From contig JAJQFY010000227.1 in the NCBI GenBank assembly GCA_021200935.1, positions 1 through 40,225 on the forward strand: a DNA stretch of 40,225 nucleotides, in the 5' to 3' direction. Of this stretch, positions 18,482-26,657 are shown in pieces. Under the pieces are notes generated by a model, which did no database searches, was not told where the DNA came from, and was given only the letters and a program-made list of their open reading frames with translations. Position numbers and translations under genes: made by a program. The DNA is from Oscillospiraceae bacterium (GTDB lineage Bacteria > Bacillota > Clostridia > Oscillospirales > Oscillospiraceae). Within the stretch, counting starts at the first letter, position 1; each line of letters starts with the position of its first letter.

Positions 18482-18701
18482 TCAGCTTGTTGTAACTTTT
18501 TATAATGATTACCTTTAGGTAAGTTTACCATTTCTCTTTCCATGCGTCAACAAAAATTTGATTTAATGTGATAGAAATTGTATCCATATTTCAGGAAAAT
18601 ACTGATTACCCATAGGCGGACTAGACATTCTGTGCAATATGTTAAGGACCGCGGAAGCGCTGTCAGCGGCTCCTGCGGCCCTTGGGGTTTTGCCGATATG
18701 A

Positions 18702-18854
18702 TTATTTTTGTGTAGACGCGGCGATATAGGATTTTATCAGCTTTTTGATTTCCTTCGGCGTATAGCTTGTCTGTTCAGGGGAGGATTCAATGATATCGAT
18801 CAGATCATAGGCCATGGCCTTTTTGATCTCGTCTGACTCTCTGTCTGTCGGCAT
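18702..18854 (-). CDS. small (50 aa) conserved-looking hypothetical protein
   Basis: MPTDRESDEIKKAMAYDLIDIIESSPEQTSYTPKEIKKLIKSYIAASTQK; strong SD GGAGGTGACAGAAATG. Confidence 0.6.
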   Translation of the reverse strand: MPTDRESDEIKKAMAYDLIDIIESSPEQTSYTPKEIKKLIKSYIAASTQK

Positions 18855-18880
18855 TTCTGTCACCTCCCGTGTCCAGCCGA

Positions 18881-20692
18881 TTATTTCCGATGCTCCGCCT
18901 TCATGCGGCGCTCGTGATTCAGGACGCGCTTGCGAAGGCGCAGATGCTCCGGGGTGACTTCCAGCAGCTCGTCGTCGGCCATAAATTCCAGGCACTGCTC
19001 CAGGCTCATCTGCCGGGGCGGGACAAGGCGAAGAGCCTCGTCGGAGCCGGAGGCCCGGGTGTTGGTCAGGTGCTTGGAGCGGCAGACGTTTACCACCACG
19101 TCCTCCTTTTTAGGACACTCCCCCACGATCATGCCCTCGTATACGTCCGTGCCGGGGCCAATGAACAGCGCGCCTCTGTCCTGGGCGTTCCAGAGGCCGT
19201 AGGCCACCGCCTGGCCGGTCTCGAAGGCCACCAGGGAGCCGGTGTTCCGCCGCTTCAGCTCCCCCTTCACGGGGGCGTAGGAGTCGAACACGGAGGCCAT
19301 AATGCCCTCGCCCCGGGTATCGGTCAGAAACTCGCTGCGGTAGCCGAAAAGCCCCCGGCTGGGGACGAGAAACTCCAGCTTCATCCGGCTGCCCACCGGG
19401 TTCATCTGGATAAACTCGCCCTTCCGCATACCCAGCTTTTCCATAACGGAACCCATGCACTCGGAGGGAACGTCCAGCACCACCCGCTCCATAGGCTCGC
19501 ATTTTTTCCCGTCGATTTCCTTAAACAGCACCCGGGGCGGGGAGACCTGGAACTCGTACCCCTCCCGGCGCATGGTCTCGATGAGGATAGACAGGTGCAT
19601 TTCCCCCCGCCCGGCCACGTTGAAGGCGTCGGTGGTGTCCGTCTCCGTGACCCGGAGAGACACGTCCTTCAGGGTCTCCTGATCCAGGCGCTGGCGGATG
19701 TTCCGGCTTGTGACCCATTTCCCCTCCCGTCCTGCATAGGGGCTGTCGTTGACGGAGAAGGTCATCTCGATGGTGGGGGCGGAGATCTTCACAAAGGGCA
19801 GCGGCTCCACCGCCTCCGGGGCGCATATGGTGTCCCCGATGGTCACGTCCCCAATGCCGCTCATGGCGATAATGCTTCCGGCCTCCGCCTGCTCCACCGC
19901 CATCCGGCCCAGAGGCTCGTATTCATACAGGCTCACGGCCTTGGCCTTGCGGACGGGCCGCTCCTCGTGATAATCGCAGACGGTGATCTCCTGGTTCTGG
20001 CTGATGCGGCCCCGCTGGATCAGGCCAATGGCAATGCGGCCCACATAGTCGTTATAGTCCAGGGAGCTTACCAGCATCTGGAACGGCTCCTCCACCCGCC
20101 GCTCCGGGGCGGGGATATAGTCCACGATGGCATCGAACAGGGGTGTCAGGTCTGTCCCCTTCACGTCCGGGGAGACGGAGCAAATGCCCTCCCGGGCGGA
20201 GGCGAACAGCATGGGGGAGTCGAGCTGCTCATCGGTGCAGCCCAAATCCATCAGAAGCTCCAAAACCTCGTCGATGACCTCATATACCCGCTGGTCGGGC
20301 CGGTCGATTTTGTTCACCACCACAATGACCTTGTGGCCGAGCTGCAAGGCGTGTTCCAGCACGAACCGGGTCTGGGGCATAGGCCCCTCCGCCGCGTCTA
20401 CCAGAAGGAGAACGCCGTTGACCATTTTCAGTATGCGCTCCACCTCGCCGCCGAAATCCGCGTGGCCCGGTGTGTCCACGATATTGATTTTGGTGTCCTT
20501 ATAGTGGATGGCGGTGTTTTTCGCCAGAATGGTAATGCCCCGCTCCCGCTCCAGGTCGCCGGAGTCCATGACCCGCTCCATGACCTGCTGATTGGCCCGG
20601 AAGGCCCCGGACTGCCGGAGCATGGCGTCCACCAGGGTGGTCTTCCCGTGGTCAACGTGGGCGATAATGGCAATGTTTCTCAAATCCTGCAT
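18881..20692 (-). CDS. typA: GTP-binding protein TypA/BipA
   Basis: MQDLRNIAIIAHVDHGKTTLVDAMLRQSG, DTPGHADFGGEVER, NKIDRPDQR, FLVPSRGLFGYRSEFLTDTRGEG. Start at internal ATG 20692. Confidence 0.96.
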   Translation of the reverse strand: MQDLRNIAIIAHVDHGKTTLVDAMLRQSGAFRANQQVMERVMDSGDLERERGITILAKNTAIHYKDTKINIVDTPGHADFGGEVERILKMVNGVLLLVDAAEGPMPQTRFVLEHALQLGHKVIVVVNKIDRPDQRVYEVIDEVLELLMDLGCTDEQLDSPMLFASAREGICSVSPDVKGTDLTPLFDAIVDYIPAPERRVEEPFQMLVSSLDYNDYVGRIAIGLIQRGRISQNQEITVCDYHEERPVRKAKAVSLYEYEPLGRMAVEQAEAGSIIAMSGIGDVTIGDTICAPEAVEPLPFVKISAPTIEMTFSVNDSPYAGREGKWVTSRNIRQRLDQETLKDVSLRVTETDTTDAFNVAGRGEMHLSILIETMRREGYEFQVSPPRVLFKEIDGKKCEPMERVVLDVPSECMGSVMEKLGMRKGEFIQMNPVGSRMKLEFLVPSRGLFGYRSEFLTDTRGEGIMASVFDSYAPVKGELKRRNTGSLVAFETGQAVAYGLWNAQDRGALFIGPGTDVYEGMIVGECPKKEDVVVNVCRSKHLTNTRASGSDEALRLVPPRQMSLEQCLEFMADDELLEVTPEHLRLRKRVLNHERRMKAEHRK

Positions 20693-20871
20693 AGCTGCTA
20701 TCACTCTTTTCTTCGGTATCTGTTGTATCGTACAAAAAATTATTGTACCATCCCATTCTGTAAATTGCAACCAAAAACCCATCGTTCGGGAAGAAATCCC
20801 GTTGAAATCCTGGGCGGCGTATGGTATATTAAGGTATCACGCAAAGGCCGGGGAACCCGGCGGGAGGCGGT

Positions 20872-21483
20872 ATGGATAATTTTTTCGCGCTGATGGCCCG
20901 GATGAAGAACATCGGGCGGTGGGAGCTGATGCGTTCCCTGACCCCGGAGAACGTGCAGGAGCATAGCCACATGGTGGCGGTGCTGGCCCACGCCCTGGCG
21001 GTGATTCGCCGGGACATCTTTGACCGGCCCTGCGACCCCAACCAGGCGGCGGCCATGGCCCTGTTTCACGACGCGGGGGAGATTTTGACCGGCGACCTGC
21101 CTACTCCCATCAAATACCACAGCCCGGAGCTGATGACCGCCTACCGCCAGGTGGAGGCGGCGGCCTCGGAGCGGCTGCTGGATATGCTGCCGGAGGCCAT
21201 GCGCCCGGCCTACGCTCCCCTGCTCTCCCCCACCGACCCGGAGCTGAAGGCCCTGGTGAAGGGGGCGGACAAGCTGGCGGCGTATATCAAGTGCATTGAG
21301 GAGCGCCGGGCGGGGAACGACGAGTTTTTGCAGGCGGAGCGAAAGAGTCTGGACGCCCTGCGGGGCTACGGCCTGCCGGAGGTGGACTATTTCCTGGAAC
21401 ACTTCATCCCCTCCTTCGAGCTTACCCTGGACGAGCTGGGAACCATGGACTACCAGGAACCGGCGCTGCCGGGGGCAAAATAA
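20872..21483 (+). CDS. YfbR-like 5'-deoxynucleotidase (HD domain)
   Basis: MDNFFALMARMKNIGRWELMRSLTPENVQEHSHMVAVLAHAL...ALFHDAGEILTGDLPTPIKY. Confidence 0.9.
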   Translation: MDNFFALMARMKNIGRWELMRSLTPENVQEHSHMVAVLAHALAVIRRDIFDRPCDPNQAAAMALFHDAGEILTGDLPTPIKYHSPELMTAYRQVEAAASERLLDMLPEAMRPAYAPLLSPTDPELKALVKGADKLAAYIKCIEERRAGNDEFLQAERKSLDALRGYGLPEVDYFLEHFIPSFELTLDELGTMDYQEPALPGAK

Positions 21484-21526
21484 GAAAAACTACATTATAC
21501 ATTACTAATAAAGAGAGGCAATCACT

Positions 21527-22963
21527 ATGCGGATGAAAGCGACAGACAAGACCATGGAAAAAATCGTGGCCCTGTGCAAAAACAGGGGCTTTATCTTCGC
21601 CGGGTCGGAGATATACGGCGGCCTGGCCAACTCCTGGGACTACGGCCCTCTGGGCGTGCTGATGAAGCAGAACGTCAAAAACGCCTGGTGGAAGAAGTTC
21701 GTCCAGGAAAGCCCCTACAACGTGGGCCTGGACGCGGGCATTCTGATGAACCCCCGGGTATGGGAGGCCAGCGGCCACGTTACCAACTTCAACGACCCCC
21801 TCATCGACTGCAAGGGCTGCAAGCGCCGCCACCGGGCGGACAAGCTCATTGAGGAGTGGGCCCATGAAACCGGCGTGGACGTGAACGTGGAGGCCATGAC
21901 CAACGAGGAGATGGTGGCCTACATCCGGGAAAAGCAGATCCACTGCCCCGGCTGCGGCGCCTGCGATTTTTCAGACATCAAGAAGTTTAACCTGATGTTC
22001 AAGACCCACCAGGGCGTCACCCAGGAGAGCGGCACGGACGTGTATCTCCGGCCCGAGACCGCCCAGGGCATTTTTGTGGACTACAAAAACGTTTTGCGTA
22101 CCACCCGGAAGAAGCTGCCCTTCGGCATCTGCCAGATCGGCAAGAGCTTCCGCAACGAGATCACGCCGGGCAACTTCACCTTCCGCATCCTGGAGTTTGA
22201 GCAGATGGAGCTGGAGTTTTTCTGCCAGCCGGGGACGGACATGGAGTGGTTCGAGTATTGGCGGGGCTTCTGCAGGGACTGGCTTCTGGGCCTTGGCATG
22301 ACGGAGGAGAATCTTCGCCTCCGCGACCACGAGAAGGAGGAGCTGAGCTTCTATTCCAAGGCCACCACAGACTTTGAGTATCTCTTCCCCTTCGGCTGGG
22401 GCGAGCTGTGGGGCGTTGCCGACCGCACGGATTACGACCTGACCCAGCACCAGACCTTCTCCGGGGAGAAAATGGAATACAAGGAGGAGGGCATGGAGGC
22501 CGGGTTCATCCCCTATGTCATCGAGCCGTCCCTGGGCGCGGACCGGGCCATGCTGGCCTTCCTGATTGACGCCTACGACGAGGAGCAGGTGGGCGTGGAC
22601 AAGAAGGGCAAGCCGGACGTTCGCACCGTGCTGCACCTCCACCCCCAGCTTGCCCCCTATAAATGCGCCGTGCTGCCTCTGTCCAAGAAGGAGATCCTTA
22701 CCGGCCCGGCCAAGGAGCTGGTGCAGGAGCTTTCCAAGGACTTCTCCTGCGATTACGACGAGACCGGCTCCATCGGCAAGCGCTACCGCCGGGAGGACGA
22801 GATCGGCACTCCCTTCTGCATCACCCTGGACTTCCAGACCGTAGGAGACGGGGAGGTTCCTGCGGACAACTGCGTCACCATCCGGGACCGGGACACTATG
22901 GAGCAGGTGCGGCTGCCCATCGACCGGGTGCGGGATTATATCGCCCAGCGGGTCAAATACTGA
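21527..22963 (+). CDS. glyS: glycyl-tRNA synthetase (single-chain type)
   Basis: [104 protein letters not shown]. Confidence 0.97.
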   Translation: MRMKATDKTMEKIVALCKNRGFIFAGSEIYGGLANSWDYGPLGVLMKQNVKNAWWKKFVQESPYNVGLDAGILMNPRVWEASGHVTNFNDPLIDCKGCKRRHRADKLIEEWAHETGVDVNVEAMTNEEMVAYIREKQIHCPGCGACDFSDIKKFNLMFKTHQGVTQESGTDVYLRPETAQGIFVDYKNVLRTTRKKLPFGICQIGKSFRNEITPGNFTFRILEFEQMELEFFCQPGTDMEWFEYWRGFCRDWLLGLGMTEENLRLRDHEKEELSFYSKATTDFEYLFPFGWGELWGVADRTDYDLTQHQTFSGEKMEYKEEGMEAGFIPYVIEPSLGADRAMLAFLIDAYDEEQVGVDKKGKPDVRTVLHLHPQLAPYKCAVLPLSKKEILTGPAKELVQELSKDFSCDYDETGSIGKRYRREDEIGTPFCITLDFQTVGDGEVPADNCVTIRDRDTMEQVRLPIDRVRDYIAQRVKY

Positions 22964-22964
22964 T

Positions 22965-23345
22965 ATGAACGAGCAGGAGCGGCGGGAGCCACAGCCCAGG
23001 GACACGGCGGGCCAGAGCTTTGTAAAAACCATACGCCCCGCCGGGTGCGTGCTGTTTGTGGTGCTGGCGGTTCTGGTAGGTCTTATCTGCCTGACCAGCG
23101 GAAGAGACCCGATTTCCGGCTACCAGGCCCCGGAGGACACGGCCTATTACGCCGCCCACCCGGAGGCGCTGGTACAGGAGCTGGAGGAGAACGTTTTCCC
23201 GGCCCTGCCGGAATACGATATGGCGGCGGCGGTGAACGAGAGCGGCACCGTCACCGTCTCGATAGACGACGAGCATTTTGTGGTGGGCCGGGCCGCCCTC
23301 CTGCGGTATTTCGACGAGAGCCTTTTTGTCTTTGAAAGGAGCTGA
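22965..23345 (+). CDS. single-TM hypothetical membrane protein
   Basis: ORF begins 1 nt after the glyS stop; TM segment AGCVLFVVLAVLVGLICLTSG. Confidence 0.6.
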   Translation: MNEQERREPQPRDTAGQSFVKTIRPAGCVLFVVLAVLVGLICLTSGRDPISGYQAPEDTAYYAAHPEALVQELEENVFPALPEYDMAAAVNESGTVTVSIDDEHFVVGRAALLRYFDESLFVFERS

Positions 23346-23351
23346 CGGGCC

Positions 23352-24524
23352 ATGCGTATCAAAGTTGCCGCCGCCGCGCCGGAGATTATTCCCGGCCAGC
23401 CGGGGCAGAATATGGCAAACGTTCTGGCGGCCATCAGCCGCGCCCGCGCCGACGGAGCGGCTATGCTGGTGCTGCCGGACGGGGTGCCGGAGGACATAAA
23501 CCATGGGGCGGTGGAGCGCCAGGCCGGGCCTATGCCGGTCTATCCCCTGACGGCCCCCTCCCTGACGGCGGAGCAGCTTCTCCAGCCCCAGGAGCTGGAC
23601 ATCCTCTGCTGCTCCTCCAACCGGGCGGCCACCGCCTCCTCCTATTATGAAAACGAGGAGCTGGCGGCCATGGCCAGCCACGAGAATATGGCCGTGGTTA
23701 TCATGGCCTGCCCCCTGGGGGGCGAAGGGCAGCAGGTATACACCGGCCAGTGCGTCATTGCCCAGAACGGCTTTCTTCTGGCAAGCTCCGAGACGGGCTA
23801 CGCCCTGGCGGAGGTGTCCATGCCCCGGCGGGGCGCGAAATCATCGGTGGAGGAGACTGTTACCGGCCAGCCCACCACACCCTGGACGGTTTTCCCGGAA
23901 ATGCTGCCCCGCATTTTGAACCTGCAAAGCGATGCCCTGGCCCGCCGTATGCGGGCCGCCGGGACGCCTCAGCTCACCCTTTCCGTGGGGGAACGGCCCG
24001 ACGACCTGCTGGCCCTGTGCGTCTGCGCGGGGGCGGTGGACAGGCTGCGCCTGTCCCGGAAGAACATCCACGCGGAGGTATCCAGCCCCCTCACGGAGCG
24101 GGTGGCCGCCCGGCTGGGTGTGTCCTGCGGCGGGGGCGGGGGCCTTTCCGTGGCCTCCCAGGATCTGACCGCCCGCGCATTGGAAGGGGCCGTGCCGGAG
24201 GGCTACGCCGTGAACGCCGCCCTGCCCCGCGGCGTGTCCCGCCTGGTGCTGCGCGCCTACGCCAACACCTGCGGCGACCGGGACATCTCCATCCCCCTGC
24301 GGGCCGTTCTGAGCGTGGACGAGACCCCCTGGGCGCTGACGGATTTTCTGCTGTACTGCGCCCTGGTATACGACCTGCCCCGCTGGGCCAACGAGCGCCT
24401 GCTGGAGGACGCCTTCCAAAACAAGTATTCCCTGGAGCTTCTGCAATCCACGCAGGAATCGTTTTTCAAAAGCTACCACAAGCCCACCCCCTGTGACGGG
24501 CCGGTGATTTTCTCCGTAAAATAA
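23352..24524 (+). CDS. degenerate glutamine-dependent NAD+ synthetase (NadE)-like protein
   Basis: NadE-like landmarks from N to C: VAAAAPEIIPGQPGQN (nitrilase-like start), PRILNLQSDALARRMRAAG, YAVNAALPRGVSRLVLRAYA, LTDFLLYCALVYDLPRWANERLLEDAFQNKYS, ESFFKSYHKPTPCDGPVIFSV. Catalytic motifs absent. Confidence 0.65.
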   Translation: MRIKVAAAAPEIIPGQPGQNMANVLAAISRARADGAAMLVLPDGVPEDINHGAVERQAGPMPVYPLTAPSLTAEQLLQPQELDILCCSSNRAATASSYYENEELAAMASHENMAVVIMACPLGGEGQQVYTGQCVIAQNGFLLASSETGYALAEVSMPRRGAKSSVEETVTGQPTTPWTVFPEMLPRILNLQSDALARRMRAAGTPQLTLSVGERPDDLLALCVCAGAVDRLRLSRKNIHAEVSSPLTERVAARLGVSCGGGGGLSVASQDLTARALEGAVPEGYAVNAALPRGVSRLVLRAYANTCGDRDISIPLRAVLSVDETPWALTDFLLYCALVYDLPRWANERLLEDAFQNKYSLELLQSTQESFFKSYHKPTPCDGPVIFSVK

Positions 24525-24527
24525 GAA

Positions 24528-24565
24528 ATCTGCCTCAAAACAGACGTTTTGGGGCAGATATTTTT
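24528..24565 (+). terminator. intrinsic terminator of the yfbR-glyS-nadE-like operon
   Basis: atctgcctcaaaac agac gttttggggcagat then atttttagg. Confidence 0.75.
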
Positions 24566-24580
24566 AGGTTTGGATGGAGA

Positions 24581-26428
24581 TTACTCCCCCGTGCCGTCCA
24601 GCATGGCGCCGTTGGAGGGGTGGTCGGCAATCTCATACACGCCATCGGCGGCCACAAACTCCTCATAGGTCATGGCGGCCTCGCCGAACCAGGTGGCGTC
24701 GAACAGCATTTCCGCCGGGAAGCTGGTGTAATCCCCGGCCTCGATCAGGGCATAGTAGTCATCAGCGGAGCCGCTGGTCTGGATGTCCTCACAGGAGTCC
24801 ACGAAGGCCATAAGGTACGCCTGATAATCGCTCTCCTCCGTGCCGGTGGCGGCGGTCTCCTCAGACGCCTCGCCGGACGCCTCACCGCTGGCTTCCTCGG
24901 TCTCCTCCTCCACGGTCAGCAGGGAGGTGACGAAGGGGGTCTTGTCGGCTTCCGCCACGGTGGTGTTGTTGTTGGAGATGATGTACCAAATCAGCTCATC
25001 GAACATGGTGTCTGCATCCTCCAGGGTCTGCTCCTGAAGGCCGATGTAATAGCTGGTCATGCTCTCGGCGGCGGCCTCAGGGTCCTCCGCGTACAGAGCG
25101 GCGGTCTCCTCCAGGATGGAGGGCAGCTCGGCAATCAGGCTGGTCTCCACGCTGTTCCAGTAGGCGCGGACGCCGTCGCCCCAAAGGGTGCGGTTCTGCT
25201 CCGCCAGGGAGCCAAGGCGCTTGAAGTGGGTGAAGGCAATGTCAAGGCGATAGTAATAGCTGCCGAAGTTCTCCACATAGCCCTCCGGGTTGTTGGCGTA
25301 GATATCCGCCACAGCGGTGATCAGGTTGCTCATGGGCAGGTACACGGAATGCTCCGCGTTGGCGAGGCAGTTCCAGGTGACGACGCACATAGCGGCGGGC
25401 AGGTCGGGATAGGTCTCGATAACGGCGCAGTTGATCTGGCGCTCGATGCCGATGACGCGGGCAGTCCCACCGGCCTCCTCCGGGCAGTACTCAGTATCCT
25501 CGAAGCGGGCGCGGGTCAGCTCCAGGATGTCCTGGACGGAGACAAGCTCGTCCGGCTCATAGAACAGGTCGTAGCGGGTCTTGGTGTCGTAATCCCCGGC
25601 GGTGGAGGGGGCCAGCAGCACATGGCCGTACCAGGTGCGGAGGTTGGAGCCGTCGCTGAGCAGGTCGGTGCCACAGTAGGTCTCATAGAGATCCATGTTG
25701 CCGTCCTCGTCATAGACGGCCACGCCGATTTCCTCCGGCAGGGTGAACAGGCCCTCGGAGCAGTACATGGTCTCGCCCTCGACGTACTCCTCCACGGTGC
25801 CGAGCATACACTCGTTGCCGAACACAGCCACGCAGTCATCCGGGCATTTCACGGCGATCCACTGATGGCCGGAATAGCTCTCCAGATACCAGGCCTCGTT
25901 CTGGTCGGTGATCAGGAAGGTGTTGGACTCGGAGCTGCCGTACAGCTCCATCAGCTCCCCGTAGGTCTCCACGGCCTCCCGGGCAGTGGTGCAGGTGGCG
26001 GCGATATAGGCGCTGATCCAGCTCTCGGCCAGGCCGTCGGTGGTATGGGGGTCGGCCTCCTGCATTTCGTCGGAGATGTAGGTGGTGACGGCGCCGGTGA
26101 TGGACAGGCCGTATTCATTGCTGGCGGCGTTGGAGAAGTCAAGCCGGGACATGAACGGGGTGGCGGTGTACTGGTAGGTCACGTCCGGCAGGGGAACCTC
26201 CCGGTCGCCCACGGTAATGGTGCGGCCCGGCTCGGTGCTGGCCTCCACCACGATGACGCAGCCTTGGGATCTGGTGGACGCGTCCACCGTATGGCCGATC
26301 ATGTAGGTGCCGTCCACGCTCACATCCTTGCCCACATAGTAGCCGGTGCAGGCCAGGGCGCTGGTCATGCCTGCCATCAGGACAATGGCAAACACCGCGC
26401 TGAGCAGGAATTTCAGGGTACGCTTCAT
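24581..26428 (-). CDS. secreted C69 family dipeptidase (Ntn hydrolase)
   Basis: Signal peptide then ALACTGYYVGKDVSVDGTYMIGHTVD (N-terminal Cys nucleophile); NEAWYLESYSGHQWIAVKCPDD; internal low-complexity Glu/Ala/Ser/Gly linker. Confidence 0.87.
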   Translation of the reverse strand: MKRTLKFLLSAVFAIVLMAGMTSALACTGYYVGKDVSVDGTYMIGHTVDASTRSQGCVIVVEASTEPGRTITVGDREVPLPDVTYQYTATPFMSRLDFSNAASNEYGLSITGAVTTYISDEMQEADPHTTDGLAESWISAYIAATCTTAREAVETYGELMELYGSSESNTFLITDQNEAWYLESYSGHQWIAVKCPDDCVAVFGNECMLGTVEEYVEGETMYCSEGLFTLPEEIGVAVYDEDGNMDLYETYCGTDLLSDGSNLRTWYGHVLLAPSTAGDYDTKTRYDLFYEPDELVSVQDILELTRARFEDTEYCPEEAGGTARVIGIERQINCAVIETYPDLPAAMCVVTWNCLANAEHSVYLPMSNLITAVADIYANNPEGYVENFGSYYYRLDIAFTHFKRLGSLAEQNRTLWGDGVRAYWNSVETSLIAELPSILEETAALYAEDPEAAAESMTSYYIGLQEQTLEDADTMFDELIWYIISNNNTTVAEADKTPFVTSLLTVEEETEEASGEASGEASEETAATGTEESDYQAYLMAFVDSCEDIQTSGSADDYYALIEAGDYTSFPAEMLFDATWFGEAAMTYEEFVAADGVYEIADHPSNGAMLDGTGE

Positions 26429-26601
26429 TTTTGTTTCCTCCTTATGATTTGAAACGCAAGAAAATATTTTCTCACATATCAGTTTTAATTATAATAGGAT
26501 TTTTCAAAAAAGGAAGAAGCAATTTTAACAAATATTGACGGAGTTTTCCATTAAATCCCATTAAAATGAACATTCCATGAACAAAGCGGCGGCAAAAAAC
26601 G

Positions 26602-26637
26602 GGGGCGGTCTCAAAGCCAGCGCTTCAAGACCGCCCC
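26602..26637 (-). terminator. intrinsic terminator of ppdK
   Basis: Reverse strand ggggcggtct ... agaccgcccc then cgttttttgcc. Confidence 0.75.
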
Positions 26638-26657
26638 ACAGGGACTGGAAATTGGGA

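Noticed and set aside
18869-20893. 674-aa plus-strand ORF opposite typA
   Set aside because: Antisense artefact; typA on the minus strand is unambiguous.
24620-26452. 610-aa plus-strand ORF opposite the C69 peptidase
   Set aside because: Antisense artefact of GC-rich codon bias; the minus strand has signal peptide and catalytic motifs.
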